Assembly (NCBI RefSeq): GCF_000349325.1
Contig: NC_020504.1
Location: 6,854,053 to 6,918,052, forward strand
Length of the DNA stretch: 64,000 bases
DNA from: Streptomyces davaonensis JCM 4913
GTDB lineage: Bacteria > Actinomycetota > Actinomycetes > Streptomycetales > Streptomycetaceae
Direction: 5' to 3'
Each line of letters begins with the position of its first letter. Within the stretch, counting starts at the first letter, position 1. Made by a program: the position numbers and the translations under genes. The notes under the pieces are model-generated. The model saw only the letters and a program-made list of their open reading frames with translations, was not told where the DNA came from and did no database searches. Shown here one piece after another: positions 55,887-64,000 of this stretch.

Positions 55887-56718
55887 CGGGTACCTTCACC
55901 TTCCCCTTCCCGGAGGCGAACCCTACCGGGGCGAGGAACAGCGCGAGCGTCGGGACCAGGTACAGCAGCCACACCGTGACCTGGAGCACGGTCGGATCGG
56001 GCTGGAAGTTGAAGACACCCTTCAGCAGCGTGCCGTACCAGCTGTCCGGCGGGATCGTCCCCGTGATGTCGAAGGCCTTGTCGGTCAGGCCCGGCAGCCA
56101 GTCCGCCTCCTGGAGGTCATGGAAGCCGTACGCCAGCACCCCCGCCGCGACCACGACCAGCATCCCGCCGGTCCAGGTGAAGAACTTGGCCAGGTTGATC
56201 CGCAGGGCGCCCCGGTAGAACAGCCAGCCGAGGACGATCGCCGTGGCCAGGCCGAGCCCCGCGCCGATCGCCGGGTCCGCCGAGCCGTCGCCGGCCGCGC
56301 GCACCGACGTCCACACGAACAGCGCCGTCTCCAGGCCCTCCCGGCCCACCGCGAGGAACGCCGTGGCGACCAGCGCGCCGGTGCCCATGTGCAGCGCCGC
56401 GTCCAGCTTGCCGTGCAGCTCCGCCTTCAGGTGCCGGGCGGTGCGCCGCATCCAGAACACCATCCACGTCACCAGGGCGACCGCGAGGATCGACAGCGTG
56501 CCGCCGAGCGCCTCCTGCGCCTCGAACGTCAGCTCCTGGGAACCGAATTCGAGCGCGCAGCCGAAGCCCAGGGCGAGCGCCACCGCGATCCCGATGCCGG
56601 TCCAGACGGGCTTCAGCGCGTCCCTGCGGTCCGTCTTCACCAGGTAGGCGACGAGGATGCAGACGACCAGGCTGGCCTCAAGTCCCTCGCGCAGACCGAT
56701 CAGATAGTTCGCGAACAC
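55846..56718 (-). CDS. efeU: Iron permease EfeU (FTR1 family)
   Basis: A 290-residue FTR1-type membrane permease with seven or so helices. The two iron-translocating REGLE motifs are at residues 10-14 (GLREGLEAS) and 126-130 (GREGLETA). It imports ferric iron after oxidation by EfeB. It begins 3 bp after the efeB stop (efeB ends at 56722) on the same strand, third in the order efeO-efeB-efeU. Confidence 0.93.
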   Translation of the reverse strand: MFANYLIGLREGLEASLVVCILVAYLVKTDRRDALKPVWTGIGIAVALALGFGCALEFGSQELTFEAQEALGGTLSILAVALVTWMVFWMRRTARHLKAELHGKLDAALHMGTGALVATAFLAVGREGLETALFVWTSVRAAGDGSADPAIGAGLGLATAIVLGWLFYRGALRINLAKFFTWTGGMLVVVAAGVLAYGFHDLQEADWLPGLTDKAFDITGTIPPDSWYGTLLKGVFNFQPDPTVLQVTVWLLYLVPTLALFLAPVGFASGKGKVKVPDEHGSRPSKASQS

Positions 56719-56721
56719 GGC

Positions 56722-57945
56722 CTACGCCTCCTCTGCGAACAGCGCCCGGCCCCACCAGTCGTCCTTGTTGCGGACGCCGGGCGGGATGGCGTAGATCGCC
56801 GAACCCACGTGCTGGATGTACTCGTTGAGCGTGTCGGTGGCCAGGTTGCGCTGGACCGGGATGAAGCCCCGGCGCACGTCCTTCTGGTACGCCAGGAAGA
56901 ACAGGCCCGCGTCCAGGCGGCCCAGGCCGTCCGTGCCGTCGGTGAAGGAGTAGCCGCGGCGCAGGAGCGTGGCCCCGTCGTTGGAGTCGGGGTGCGCGAG
57001 CCGTACGTGCGCGGTCGGCAGCATCGCCTTCAGGAACGGCTCGTCGCGCTCCTTGGCCTTGCCGACCGGGGCGCCCTCGCCCTTGTCGCGGCCGAAGATG
57101 TCCTCCTGCTCCTGGAGCGAGGTGCGGTCCCAGGTCTCGATGTGCATCCGGATCCGCCGGGCCACGAGATAGGACCCGCCCGCCATCCAGTCGGGCCCGT
57201 CCTTCCTGTCGACCCACACGAACTTCTTCAGCCGGTCGGTCTCCGTCCCCGCGATGTTGCGGGTGCCGTCCTTGAACCCCATGAGGTTGCGCGGCGTCTG
57301 CGCCTCGGGGGTGGTGGACGAGGTCTTCCCGAAGCCGAGCTGCGACCAGCGGATGACGACCTTGCCGAAGCCGATCCGGGCGAGGTTGCGGATGGCGTGC
57401 ACCGCGACCTGCGGATCGTCCGCGCAGGCCTGGACGCACAGGTCACCGCCGCTGCGGTTCTTGTCGAGGTTGTCGCCCGCGAACTTCGGCAGGTCGACCA
57501 GGGCCTCGGGACGGGCGTCGGCGAGCCCGAACTTCTCGAACAGGGACGGCCCGAAGCCGATGGTCAGGGTCAGCCGCGAGGGCTGGAGCCCCAGCGCCTC
57601 ACCGGTGTCGTCCGGCGGCGCCTCGGGCAGCCCGCCGAACCCGCCCTCGCCGACCGGGTGTCCGGCGGTCATCCGGCGTGCGGCGGCCGTCCAGTCCTTC
57701 AGCATCTGCACGAACTCGGCGCGGTCCTCGGTCTGCACGTCGAACGAGGCGAAGTGCAGCCGGTCCTGGACGGGCGTGGCGATGCCGGCCTGATGGTCGC
57801 CGTGGAAGGGGATGGCGGTGTCCGGGGTGCTCTGGTCACTCGTACGAGCCACCGCCACCGCACCACCGGCAGCGGCGGCCCCGAGCGCGAGCCCGGCGCC
57901 GCCCCAGCCGATGAGCGCGCGGCGGGACGGGGATTCCGAAGTCAT
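56722..57945 (-). CDS. efeB: EfeB, Tat-exported DyP-type heme peroxidase
   Basis: A 407-residue DyP-type peroxidase. The Tat-like signal (SRRALIGWGGAGLALG) is followed by DyP motifs: FGFGPSLFEKFGL-like GFGPSLFEKFG, FKDGTRN and DGTDGLGRLDAGLFFLAYQ. EfeB oxidises Fe(II) or heme iron in the extracytoplasmic space for EfeU. It lies 12 bp downstream of efeO on the same strand. Confidence 0.93.
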   Translation of the reverse strand: MTSESPSRRALIGWGGAGLALGAAAAGGAVAVARTSDQSTPDTAIPFHGDHQAGIATPVQDRLHFASFDVQTEDRAEFVQMLKDWTAAARRMTAGHPVGEGGFGGLPEAPPDDTGEALGLQPSRLTLTIGFGPSLFEKFGLADARPEALVDLPKFAGDNLDKNRSGGDLCVQACADDPQVAVHAIRNLARIGFGKVVIRWSQLGFGKTSSTTPEAQTPRNLMGFKDGTRNIAGTETDRLKKFVWVDRKDGPDWMAGGSYLVARRIRMHIETWDRTSLQEQEDIFGRDKGEGAPVGKAKERDEPFLKAMLPTAHVRLAHPDSNDGATLLRRGYSFTDGTDGLGRLDAGLFFLAYQKDVRRGFIPVQRNLATDTLNEYIQHVGSAIYAIPPGVRNKDDWWGRALFAEEA

Positions 57946-57957
57946 GGAGGCTGCCCC

Positions 57958-59094
57958 CTACTTGGCGACGACGGCTGCGGCGAGCTTGGACAGCGGCTCC
58001 GCCAGGGCGTTCACCGCGTCCGAGAGGTCCTTGCGGTCGGCGTCGCCGACCTTGTCGTACGAGGTGAACTCGTAGGAGTCCTTGTCCGCGCGGTACTTGT
58101 CGAGCAGCGTGTCGAGGGCGGCGAACTGCTTGTCCAGTTCGGTCGTCAGAGAGGGGTCGTTCTCCTTGGCGACCGGCTTCAGCAGCTCGTACGACTTCTC
58201 CGCGCCCTCGACATTGGCCTTGAAGTCGACGAGGTCGGTGTGCGAGTAGCGCTCCTCCTCACCGGTGACCTTGCCGGTGGCGACCTCGTCCAGGAGTTCC
58301 TTGGCGCCGTTGGCCATGGAGGTCGGGGTGATCTCGGCCTTGCCGACGCGGTTCTGCCAGTCCTTCAGGTCCGTGATGAGCTGGTCGGCGAGCCCCTTGT
58401 CGGCTTCGGTGATCTTCTTGTCGTGCCAGAGGGACTTCTCCAGCTTGTGCCAGCCGGTCCACTTCTGACCCTCAAGGCCGTCCTCGCGGATGTCCACCTT
58501 CGGGTCGATGTCCCCGAAGGACTCGGCGACCGGCTCGGTGCGCTCCCAGCCGATACGGGAGGGCGCGTACGCCTTCTTCGCGGCCTCGAGGTCGCCGTCC
58601 TTGACGGCCTTGGCGAAGGTCTCGGCGAGGGGGAGGGTCTCGTCGGCCTGCTGCTGGACGTACTGGCGGTAGGCGGCGACGGCCTTGTCCAGGCGCGGGT
58701 CGCGCTTGGCGGCCTTGCCTCCGCCGGTGGCCTTCACGGCCTGCCGGATGCCGTCGCCCTTCATGCCGGGCTTACAGGCGATCTGGTAGTCGCCGGCCTT
58801 CACTTCGGCGGTGACGCGCTGCTTGGTGCCGGGGCCGATGTTCTCGCGCTCGGTGACGACCCGGTCGTCCGGGAAGAGGATGTAGACCTCGGTGACCTTG
58901 GAGCCCTTGTTCTCTATCGCGAGCTCGACGTGTCCGGCCGGGAACTCCTTGGTGGAGACCTCGCACTTGTCGTCCGTGGCGGTGACATGGACGACCCCGT
59001 CGCCGCCGTCACTGCCCTTCTCGGTGCACCCCGTCACGGCGGTCAGGGCCGCGACGACGGTGGCGGCGAGGGCGGAGAGTCTGGCGGCGCGCAT
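57958..59094 (-). CDS. efeO: EfeO iron-binding lipoprotein (M75/imelysin type)
   Basis: A 378-residue lipoprotein with N-terminal signal (LSALAATVVAALTAVTGC), a cupredoxin-like domain and a C-terminal imelysin/M75 domain whose HxxE motif reads WHKLEKSLW. It delivers iron to EfeU. ATG 59094 (MRAARLSALA) was chosen over the longer frame to 59127. An iron box lies 36 bp upstream, so the efe operon is under DmdR/IdeR-type iron control. Confidence 0.93.
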   Translation of the reverse strand: MRAARLSALAATVVAALTAVTGCTEKGSDGGDGVVHVTATDDKCEVSTKEFPAGHVELAIENKGSKVTEVYILFPDDRVVTERENIGPGTKQRVTAEVKAGDYQIACKPGMKGDGIRQAVKATGGGKAAKRDPRLDKAVAAYRQYVQQQADETLPLAETFAKAVKDGDLEAAKKAYAPSRIGWERTEPVAESFGDIDPKVDIREDGLEGQKWTGWHKLEKSLWHDKKITEADKGLADQLITDLKDWQNRVGKAEITPTSMANGAKELLDEVATGKVTGEEERYSHTDLVDFKANVEGAEKSYELLKPVAKENDPSLTTELDKQFAALDTLLDKYRADKDSYEFTSYDKVGDADRKDLSDAVNALAEPLSKLAAAVVAK

Positions 59095-59129
59095 GAAGGC
59101 TCCTGGGAGTGACCGGGGAAACACCACAC

Positions 59130-59148
59130 GTAGGTGAGGCTCACCTAA
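59130..59148 (-). promoter_or_regulatory. Iron box upstream of efeO
   Basis: GTAGGTGAGGCTCACCTAA (read on the plus strand) matches the 19-bp DmdR/IdeR consensus TTAGGTTAGGCTAACCTAA closely, with inverted halves around a central G. It is centred about 45 bp upstream of the efeO start. Confidence 0.85.
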
Positions 59149-59219
59149 CGTACTTACGGTGGCTCAAAAGTAGTGTCATGAGTTGGTCAAGCGCGGGCCA
59201 GAGGTGGACCAAAGGGGAG

Positions 59220-60041
59220 TCAAAGATTCCGACGAGGGGTGACGAGGACGGCGCCGGTCCGTGGATGTGCGAGCACTTCAACGGGCTGTTCGTATACATC
59301 GGACAGCAACTCCTCGGAGAAGACCTGCACTGGCGGCCCATCGGCGGCGACCCTCCCGCCCCGGAGCACGGCGACGCGGTGCGCGTAGGCGGCGGCGAGC
59401 CCCAGATCGTGCAGCACGACGACGACGGCGTCCCCGGCCGCGGCACGCTCCCGGCACAACCGGAGCACCAACTCCTGGTGCCGGAGGTCCAGAGCGGCGG
59501 TGGGCTCGTCGAGCAGCAACAGCGGCGCACGCTGAGCGAGCACCCGGGCCAGCGCGACGCGGGCACGCTCACCACCGCTGAGCGCGGAGAAGGAACGTGG
59601 CGCAAATTCGATCACCTCGGTGGCCTTCATCGCGTAGGCGACGGCGGCGTCATCGTCCCCTGCGCCGAGCGCCCCCCAGGGCGCCCGCCCCATCCGCACG
59701 ACGTCCTCCACGGAGAAGGGAAAACTGAGCGCAGCGGCCTGCGGCAGCACGGCCCGACGCAGGGCGAGTTCGGGGGCGGACCATTCAGTGGCGGGCCGCC
59801 CATGTATCCGTACGACACCGTCCACGGCCGGTGCGTCGCCGGCGAGGGCGCCGAGCAGGGTGGACTTACCGGCGCCATTGGGCCCGACGAGAGCGAGCAC
59901 TTCCCCGGCGCGGACGGTCACGTCGACGCCGTGGAGGACATCCCGGGTGCCGAGCCGGACACGGAGGTTTTCGGCTTCGGCGAGGACGTCACCGGGTGCG
60001 GCGGGGGGTGGGGGAGTGGGCCGGGGGCGGAGGAGTCTCAT
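59220..60041 (-). CDS. hmuV: Heme/iron ABC transporter ATPase HmuV
   Basis: A 273-residue ABC ATPase of the FepC/HmuV type: Walker A GPNGAGKST, Q-loop VLPQAAALSFPFSVEDVV (HmuV-type), signature LSGGERARVALARVL, Walker B LLLLDEPTAALD and H-loop VLHDLGLA. ATG 60041 (MRLLRPRPT); the frame to 60545 reads through a repeat-rich gap. It is separated from hmuU by 277 bp containing intergenic repeats, so it may need its own promoter. Confidence 0.92.
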   Translation of the reverse strand: MRLLRPRPTPPPPAAPGDVLAEAENLRVRLGTRDVLHGVDVTVRAGEVLALVGPNGAGKSTLLGALAGDAPAVDGVVRIHGRPATEWSAPELALRRAVLPQAAALSFPFSVEDVVRMGRAPWGALGAGDDDAAVAYAMKATEVIEFAPRSFSALSGGERARVALARVLAQRAPLLLLDEPTAALDLRHQELVLRLCRERAAAGDAVVVVLHDLGLAAAYAHRVAVLRGGRVAADGPPVQVFSEELLSDVYEQPVEVLAHPRTGAVLVTPRRNL

Positions 60042-60115
60042 GGGCGGGGCCTCTTTGGTGGGATGGCGGGGGGATTTCTTGGCGGAAGAAGGCGGGGCGA
60101 GCTGCCGAACTAGGG

Positions 60116-60171
60116 GCGAGGCGGGTTCCCCAGGGGCGCGGGGAACTGCGCGACCAGCCCCCACGCACCCG
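60116..60171. repeat. Streptomyces-type intergenic repeat, copy 1
   Basis: The core GGGGCGCGGGGAACTGCGCG followed by ACCAGCC is a very common short intergenic element in Streptomyces genomes, usually found between genes. Here it lies between hmuU and hmuV, and its arms could form a hairpin. Confidence 0.6.
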
Positions 60172-60212
60172 ACATAGAGGCGACGTGCGAAGATCGAGCG
60201 AGCCGTAGAAGT

Positions 60213-60300
60213 CGGGGCGAGGCCGGTTTCCCTAGGGGCGCGGGGCTGTGCTGGATTTGCGGCTACCGCCGCGTGGGCGCGACCAGCCCCCACCCACCCG
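60213..60300. repeat. Streptomyces-type intergenic repeat, copy 2 (long form)
   Basis: A second copy: TTTCCCTAGGGGCGCGGGG, then the variant insert that includes GCTGTGCTGGATTTGCGGC, and ending GCGCGACCAGCCCCCACCCA. It shows the longer form of the same element, immediately downstream of hmuU, and is the reason hmuU and hmuV are not tightly spaced. Confidence 0.55.
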
Positions 60301-60318
60301 CACCCGGCATGCAACCCC

Positions 60319-61359
60319 CTACGCCCACCCCCCTTGCCGCCGCCGAGTCCGGCGCAGGAGCCAGAAGAAGAACGGGCTGCCCAACAGAGCCGTAAGAACA
60401 CCCAGCGGCAATTCCGCCGGCGCGGCCATCGTGCGGGACGCCAGGTCCGCCGCCAACAGAACCAGCGCTCCCAGCAGCGCACTGGCCGGAACAAGGAACC
60501 GATGCCCCGGCCCCACAGCCATCCGCAGCAGATGAGGGACGACAAGCCCCACGAAGCTGATGATCCCGGAGACGCTCACCGCCGCAGCCGTCAGCAGCGC
60601 GATGACGAAGACCAGCGTGACCCGGAGCCGCTCGACGTCCACGCCGAGGTGCCGAGCCGGACGTTCCCCCAGCGACAGCAGGTCCAGGCGCCGGGCGTAC
60701 ACCGGAGCCACCGCCAAGCCCAGCGCCGCGCACGGCAGAACAGCCACCACCTTCGGCCACGTCGCCTGCGACAACGACCCGAGCTGCCAGAACGTGATCT
60801 GCTGAATCGCCGCCGCGTCCGCGAAGAACAGGAACAGCCCGATCACCGCCCCCGCGAACGCGTTCACCGCGATGCCGGTAAGGATCAGCGTCACGACCTC
60901 CGTACGCCCGCCAGATCGGGACAGCGCATACACCAGCAGCACCGTCGCGAGCCCCGTCACGAACGCCGCCACCGAAACCGTCCACGTACCGAGGAAGTTC
61001 AGCCCGAGCGCGATCGACGCCACCGCCCCAACCGCCGCGCCGGAGGAGATCCCGATGACCCCCGGCTCCGCGAGCGGGTTGCCGAACACGCCCTGCATCA
61101 GCGCCCCGGCGCACCCCAGCGAGGCCCCGATGAGCAGCGCGAGGACGATACGCGGGAACCGCACGTTCCAGAGCACCGACTCCGCCACCCGGTCCAACTC
61201 CGTTCCACCGAGCCCGATCCGGTGCTGCACGGAGGCCAGCACATCACCGACCGGCACCGGATAGGCCCCGGTCCCGGCCGCGACCGGCACCAGGACGAGC
61301 AGGGCGAGGACCAGCACCGCCGTCAGCGCTCCCGCCAGGTGTGTGCGCAAGCGTCGCAC
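60319..61359 (-). CDS. hmuU: Heme/iron ABC transporter permease HmuU (FecCD family)
   Basis: A 346-residue FecCD permease with about nine transmembrane segments: R-L-P-R-like NVRFPRIVLALLIGASLGCAG, GALMQGVFGNPLAEPGVIG, GERPARHLGVDV and IISFVGLVVPHLLR. GTG 61359. A strong iron box lies 21 bp upstream, so the gene is iron-repressed. A substrate-binding protein (HmuT) that normally accompanies HmuUV is not in the window. Confidence 0.92.
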   Translation of the reverse strand: MRRLRTHLAGALTAVLVLALLVLVPVAAGTGAYPVPVGDVLASVQHRIGLGGTELDRVAESVLWNVRFPRIVLALLIGASLGCAGALMQGVFGNPLAEPGVIGISSGAAVGAVASIALGLNFLGTWTVSVAAFVTGLATVLLVYALSRSGGRTEVVTLILTGIAVNAFAGAVIGLFLFFADAAAIQQITFWQLGSLSQATWPKVVAVLPCAALGLAVAPVYARRLDLLSLGERPARHLGVDVERLRVTLVFVIALLTAAAVSVSGIISFVGLVVPHLLRMAVGPGHRFLVPASALLGALVLLAADLASRTMAAPAELPLGVLTALLGSPFFFWLLRRTRRRQGGWA

Positions 61360-61380
61360 GGTCGGACCCCCGTCATTGAA

Positions 61381-61399
61381 TTAGGTTAGCCTTACCTAA
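61381..61399 (-). promoter_or_regulatory. Iron box upstream of hmuU
   Basis: TTAGGTTAGCCTTACCTAA at 61381-61399 is nearly the ideal 19-bp DmdR/IdeR box. It sits directly before hmuU and could also affect the divergent gene at 61451. Confidence 0.9.
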
Positions 61400-61450
61400 T
61401 CTAATCAGAACTACATTTAATCAACCCGCCAAGGGCGCAACACTGGTCTG

Positions 61451-62167
61451 GTGCTGCGCGTACAGAACCGCCCCGCCCCACCGCCGCTGCGATTCGAGAC
61501 GGCGGACAGCCGACGGATGACGCTCCTCCAGGGCCAGCGCCCCTTGCTGCTGGGCCGCTCCGACGGCGACGGCTGCTGCCGGGACCTGGCGATGCACCGC
61601 CTCGACGGCTACCGCTCCCCACTTCCGCCGATCCGCTCGGCGCTGATGCGAGACCCTGGCAACTGGCCCCACCGGTACGCGAGTTGGCTGGATGAATCAC
61701 CGGAGTCCCCGCTGCACGACGGACGCTGGGAGCTGCGGGAGCGCCGCGAATTCCCGCCGTACGTATGGTTCAGCGAGGAGTTCGTGCGGGACTGGCCGGG
61801 TGGCAGCCTCGAGCTGTACTGCGGGGGCGGCTGGAACGGCGTACTGCCCCTGCGCCGCCTCTCTGCGCCGGACGACCCACGGGTGAAGGCGTACCGCAAG
61901 CACGTGAGGGACGGCACGCTCGCCCCCGTACTCCTGTGGCGGGTCACGTTCCTGGACGGCTGGCTGATCCTCGACGGCCACGACAGGGCGCTGGCCGCGC
62001 TCGAAGAAGGACGGACCCCGCCCTGTGTGGTGCTGACGCGCGTGCCGGACGACGAGAACGACGAGGTGACCGAGACGGCCGGCACCCGCACCTGGCCCCA
62101 CCCCGGCGGTCCCCGGGCCTGGGACGAGATCGCCGCCCGGGTGATGTTTGAATGCCCCCGTGACTGA
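61451..62167 (+). CDS. Conserved hypothetical protein (Trp/Arg-rich)
   Basis: A 238-residue soluble protein starting GTG 61451. Notable segments are WLDESPESPLHDGRWELR, YVWFSEEFVRDWPGG and WLILDGHDRALAALEEGR, the last resembling ParB/Srx-type loops only loosely. No domain assigned. It is divergent from hmuU and its stop overlaps the PhzF-like start by 8 bp, so the two may be coupled. Confidence 0.7.
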   Translation: MLRVQNRPAPPPLRFETADSRRMTLLQGQRPLLLGRSDGDGCCRDLAMHRLDGYRSPLPPIRSALMRDPGNWPHRYASWLDESPESPLHDGRWELRERREFPPYVWFSEEFVRDWPGGSLELYCGGGWNGVLPLRRLSAPDDPRVKAYRKHVRDGTLAPVLLWRVTFLDGWLILDGHDRALAALEEGRTPPCVVLTRVPDDENDEVTETAGTRTWPHPGGPRAWDEIAARVMFECPRD

Positions 62168-62804
62168 CTACGACGTGCTCCGGGTGTTCTGCGGCCCGCG
62201 CGGCGGATACGGCAACGAACTGGGTGTCGTGCGCGAGGGTTCCGTGCTGCCCGAGCGCGAGGAGCGGCAGGCGTTCGCCGCGAAACTCGGGTTCAGCGAG
62301 ACGGTGTTCGTGGACGACCCCGAACGGGGAGTCATCGACATCTACACCCCCGGCGTGCGGCTGCCGTTCGCCGGTTACCCCTGCGTCGGCGCGGCCTGGC
62401 TGCTGGACGTGCCCGAACTGGTCACGCCCGCCGGGGTGGTCGGCGCCCGGCAGGACGGGGAGTTCTGCTGGATCGAGGCGCGCGCGGAGTGGGCTCCGCC
62501 GCGGACGCTGAAGCAGTACCCGACGGCGGCGGAGGTCGACGCGCTGCCCGTGCCGCCGCCCGGGGAGTGGATCTACGCCTGGGCGTGGGAGGACGAGTCC
62601 GCGGGCCGGATCCGCGCGCGCGGCTTCCCCGGCCGGGGCGACGGCATCGACGAGGACGAGGCCACGGGAGCGGCCGCGATCCTCCTGACGGAACAGCTCG
62701 GCCGCGCCCTCAACATCACGCAGGGCGCGGGCTCCCAGCTCCTGACGGCACCGCAGCCCGGCGGCTGGGTGGAACTCGGGGGACGGGTCTATCTGGAACG
62801 CTGA
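62160..62804 (+). CDS. PhzF-family isomerase-like protein
   Basis: A 214-residue protein with PhzF motifs: RVFCGPRGGYGNELGVV (N-terminal, G-N-x-x-G-V), FSETVFV (with catalytic Glu position) and LPFAGYPCVGAAW, then DEATGAAAILL. It is shorter than full PhzF (about 280), resembling the truncated Streptomyces type. GTG 62160 was chosen; a TTG at 62148 is possible. The substrate is unknown. Confidence 0.85.
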   Translation: MTDYDVLRVFCGPRGGYGNELGVVREGSVLPEREERQAFAAKLGFSETVFVDDPERGVIDIYTPGVRLPFAGYPCVGAAWLLDVPELVTPAGVVGARQDGEFCWIEARAEWAPPRTLKQYPTAAEVDALPVPPPGEWIYAWAWEDESAGRIRARGFPGRGDGIDEDEATGAAAILLTEQLGRALNITQGAGSQLLTAPQPGGWVELGGRVYLER

Positions 62805-62810
62805 CCGCGC

Positions 62811-63458
62811 TCACGCCGACAGCGGGAACTCCTCACCCAGCGCCCGGAACACCGCGGTGTTCAGCGCGAACGCCCTCTTGCACTCCGTCACGACCCGCTG
62901 CTTCTCCAGGTCGTCCGCCCGTACCCCGTCCAGGAGTTCGCGGTAGGACCGCTTGAAGGCCGCCGGGTTGGCGATGCCCTCGAAGACGTAGAACCGGACG
63001 CCGTCGCCCTTCTTCTCGAAGCCCCAGGTCTTCTCCGCCTTGTCGCGGATGATCTGGCCGCCGGAGAGGTCGCCGAGGTAGCGGGTGTAGTGGTGGGCGA
63101 TGTAACCCGCGGGCCAGGTCGCGGCGCACTCCCGGACCCGGTCCGCGTACGCGCGCGTCGCCGGGAGCGCCGTCACGCCCGCCCGCCACCGCGGACCCCG
63201 CAGATGCGCGAGGTCCCGCTCCAGCGCCGTCAGCCGGAACAGCTCCGGCTGGATGAACGGCCCGGCCACCGGATCCGACGCCAGCCGCTCGGCCCCGCTC
63301 TCCAGCGCCTCGTAGACGAACCACAGCTGCTCGGTGTAGCGCGCGTACGCGTCGACGCCGAGGCGCCCGCCGAGCAGATCGCTCATGAACGTCGAGGTCT
63401 CGGCCTCCACGTGCTGCTCGTGCGAGGCGGTGCGGATGACGGTCGAGAAGGAGTCCAT
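62811..63458 (-). CDS. hmuO: Heme oxygenase (biliverdin-producing, HmuO type)
   Basis: A 215-residue heme oxygenase closely patterned on corynebacterial HmuO: the proximal heme ligand is His16 in EQHVEAETSTFMSDLLGGRL, and the distal helix is YLGDLSGGQ. It opens heme to release iron, CO and biliverdin. ATG 63458 (MDSFSTVIR) is preferred; 63467 adds three residues. The iron box at 63472-63490 is directly upstream, linking it to HmuUV. Confidence 0.93.
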   Translation of the reverse strand: MDSFSTVIRTASHEQHVEAETSTFMSDLLGGRLGVDAYARYTEQLWFVYEALESGAERLASDPVAGPFIQPELFRLTALERDLAHLRGPRWRAGVTALPATRAYADRVRECAATWPAGYIAHHYTRYLGDLSGGQIIRDKAEKTWGFEKKGDGVRFYVFEGIANPAAFKRSYRELLDGVRADDLEKQRVVTECKRAFALNTAVFRALGEEFPLSA

Positions 63459-63471
63459 GCCGAGCATCCTC

Positions 63472-63490
63472 TAAGGTAAGGCTTACCTAA
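63472..63490 (-). promoter_or_regulatory. Iron box upstream of heme oxygenase
   Basis: TAAGGTAAGGCTTACCTAA (plus strand) is a 19-bp DmdR/IdeR-type palindrome at 63472-63490, ending 5-14 bp from the possible start codons of hmuO. Confidence 0.85.
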
Positions 63491-63526
63491 GTCAATAGGT
63501 TTGCCGACGCTCTGTCGGTAAAAGCG

Positions 63527-63558
63527 TACAAGAAAAGACCCGCCCCGGCAGGGGCGGG
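63527..63558 (-). terminator. Rho-independent terminator of map
   Basis: An 8-bp stem CCCGCCCC/GGGGCGGG (63539-63546 and 63551-63558) with a GGCA loop; on the minus strand it is followed by TCTTTTCTT. It ends transcription from map before hmuO. Confidence 0.85.
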
Positions 63559-63590
63559 CCTCAGGGTCTCGACGGGGTCCAGGCGACGGA

Positions 63591-64000
63591 CTACGGCAGC
63601 GTCAGGATCTCCGCCCCCGTCTCCGTCACCACCAGCGTGTGCTCGAACTGCGCCGTCCGCTTGCGGTCCTTGGTCACGACCGTCCAGCCGTCGTCCCACA
63701 TGTCGTACTCGTGCGTGCCCAGCGTCAGCATCGGCTCGATCGTGAAGGTCATCCCGGGCTGGATCACCGTCGTCGCGTGCGGGCTGTCGTAGTGCGGGAT
63801 GATCAGGCCCGAGTGGAACGACGAGTTGATGCCGTGGCCGGTGAAGTCCCGGACCACGCCGTACCCGAAGCGCTTGGCGTACGACTCGATCACCCGGCCG
63901 ATGATGTTGATCTGCCGGCCCGGCTTGACCGCCTTGATCGCCCGGTTCAGCGACTCCCGGGTCCGCTCCACCAGCAGCCGGCTCTCCTCGTCGACCTCCC
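63591..64000 (-). CDS. map: Methionine aminopeptidase type I, C-terminal part (runs off window)
   Basis: About 136 residues of a longer product whose 5' end lies beyond 64000. Metal ligands and active-site residues are visible: [11 protein letters not shown] (His), [10 protein letters not shown] (Glu) and [11 protein letters not shown] (Glu). MetAP removes the initiator methionine from nascent proteins. The stop is at 63591-63593, followed by a strong terminator. Confidence 0.93.
   Translation of the reverse strand, partial: EVDEESRLLVERTRESLNRAIKAVKPGRQINIIGRVIESYAKRFGYGVVRDFTGHGINSSFHSGLIIPHYDSPHATTVIQPGMTFTIEPMLTLGTHEYDMWDDGWTVVTKDRKRTAQFEHTLVVTETGAEILTLP

Noticed and set aside
55711..59112. 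1133-codon frame antisense to efeUBO
   Set aside because: Shadow frame; the opposite strand carries EfeU, EfeB and EfeO motifs.

Overview
The base composition (about 70% G+C, codons almost all ending in G or C), GTG starts, ATGA/GTGA start-stop overlaps, DUF397, DUF6243 and WhiJ-type regulators, and DmdR-type iron boxes all point to a Streptomyces chromosome. No rRNA, tRNA, CRISPR array or insertion sequence was recognised. Functions were assigned by reading motifs and recalled family patterns; no database search was run.

Positions 1-32191 are a defence island. It opens with a BREX type 2 (Pgl) system: the 3' end of pglW and all of pglX (1-4135), pglY-pglZ (7997-14793) and brxD-brxHI (17885-21432). 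Two blocks interrupt it. The first (4062-7886) holds a WhiJ/AbaA-like regulatory trio (HATPase, XRE-DUF5753 with a C-terminal frameshift, DUF397), an EcsC-like protein and a PIN/ribbon-helix-helix toxin-antitoxin pair. The second (14841-17719) is an opposite-strand, translationally coupled pair: a GmrSD-like DUF262 protein and a CBS-domain protein with a HEPN-like RX4H motif. A degraded HATPase gene, a cluster of TGCGCA repeats and a plasmid-type replication-relaxation gene follow (21472-23180). Next comes a complete Wadjet type II anti-plasmid operon, jetA-jetB-jetC-jetD (23732-32191), with a SWIM zinc-finger gene downstream.

Positions 33940-45760 look like phosphate and housekeeping functions: a PHO-box-like region, pstSCAB, an OmpR-fold regulator whose receiver has lost its phosphorylation residues, ArsR, MazG-like, DoxX and SnoaL-like proteins, a MacB-type ABC exporter pair, an SDR oxidoreductase and a Tat-exported PhoD phosphatase.

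Positions 45781-54890 hold unrelated single genes (Gfo/Idh/MocA oxidoreductase, Bcr/CflA exporter, serine hydrolase, DUF1877, lipoprotein, Rsm22-like methyltransferase, DUF6243, TetR regulator with an 18-bp palindrome, GDPD, orphan prim-pol). From 54891 to the right end lies an iron/heme cluster: efeO-efeB-efeU, hmuU and hmuV, and heme oxygenase, with three 19-bp iron boxes, ending in map, which runs off the window.

The main biological message is two defence layers side by side: BREX-2 against phage and Wadjet II against plasmids, with toxin-antitoxin and GmrSD/HEPN accessory modules embedded in or beside the BREX genes. The DUF262-CBS/HEPN pair is the least described component and the best candidate for new biology.
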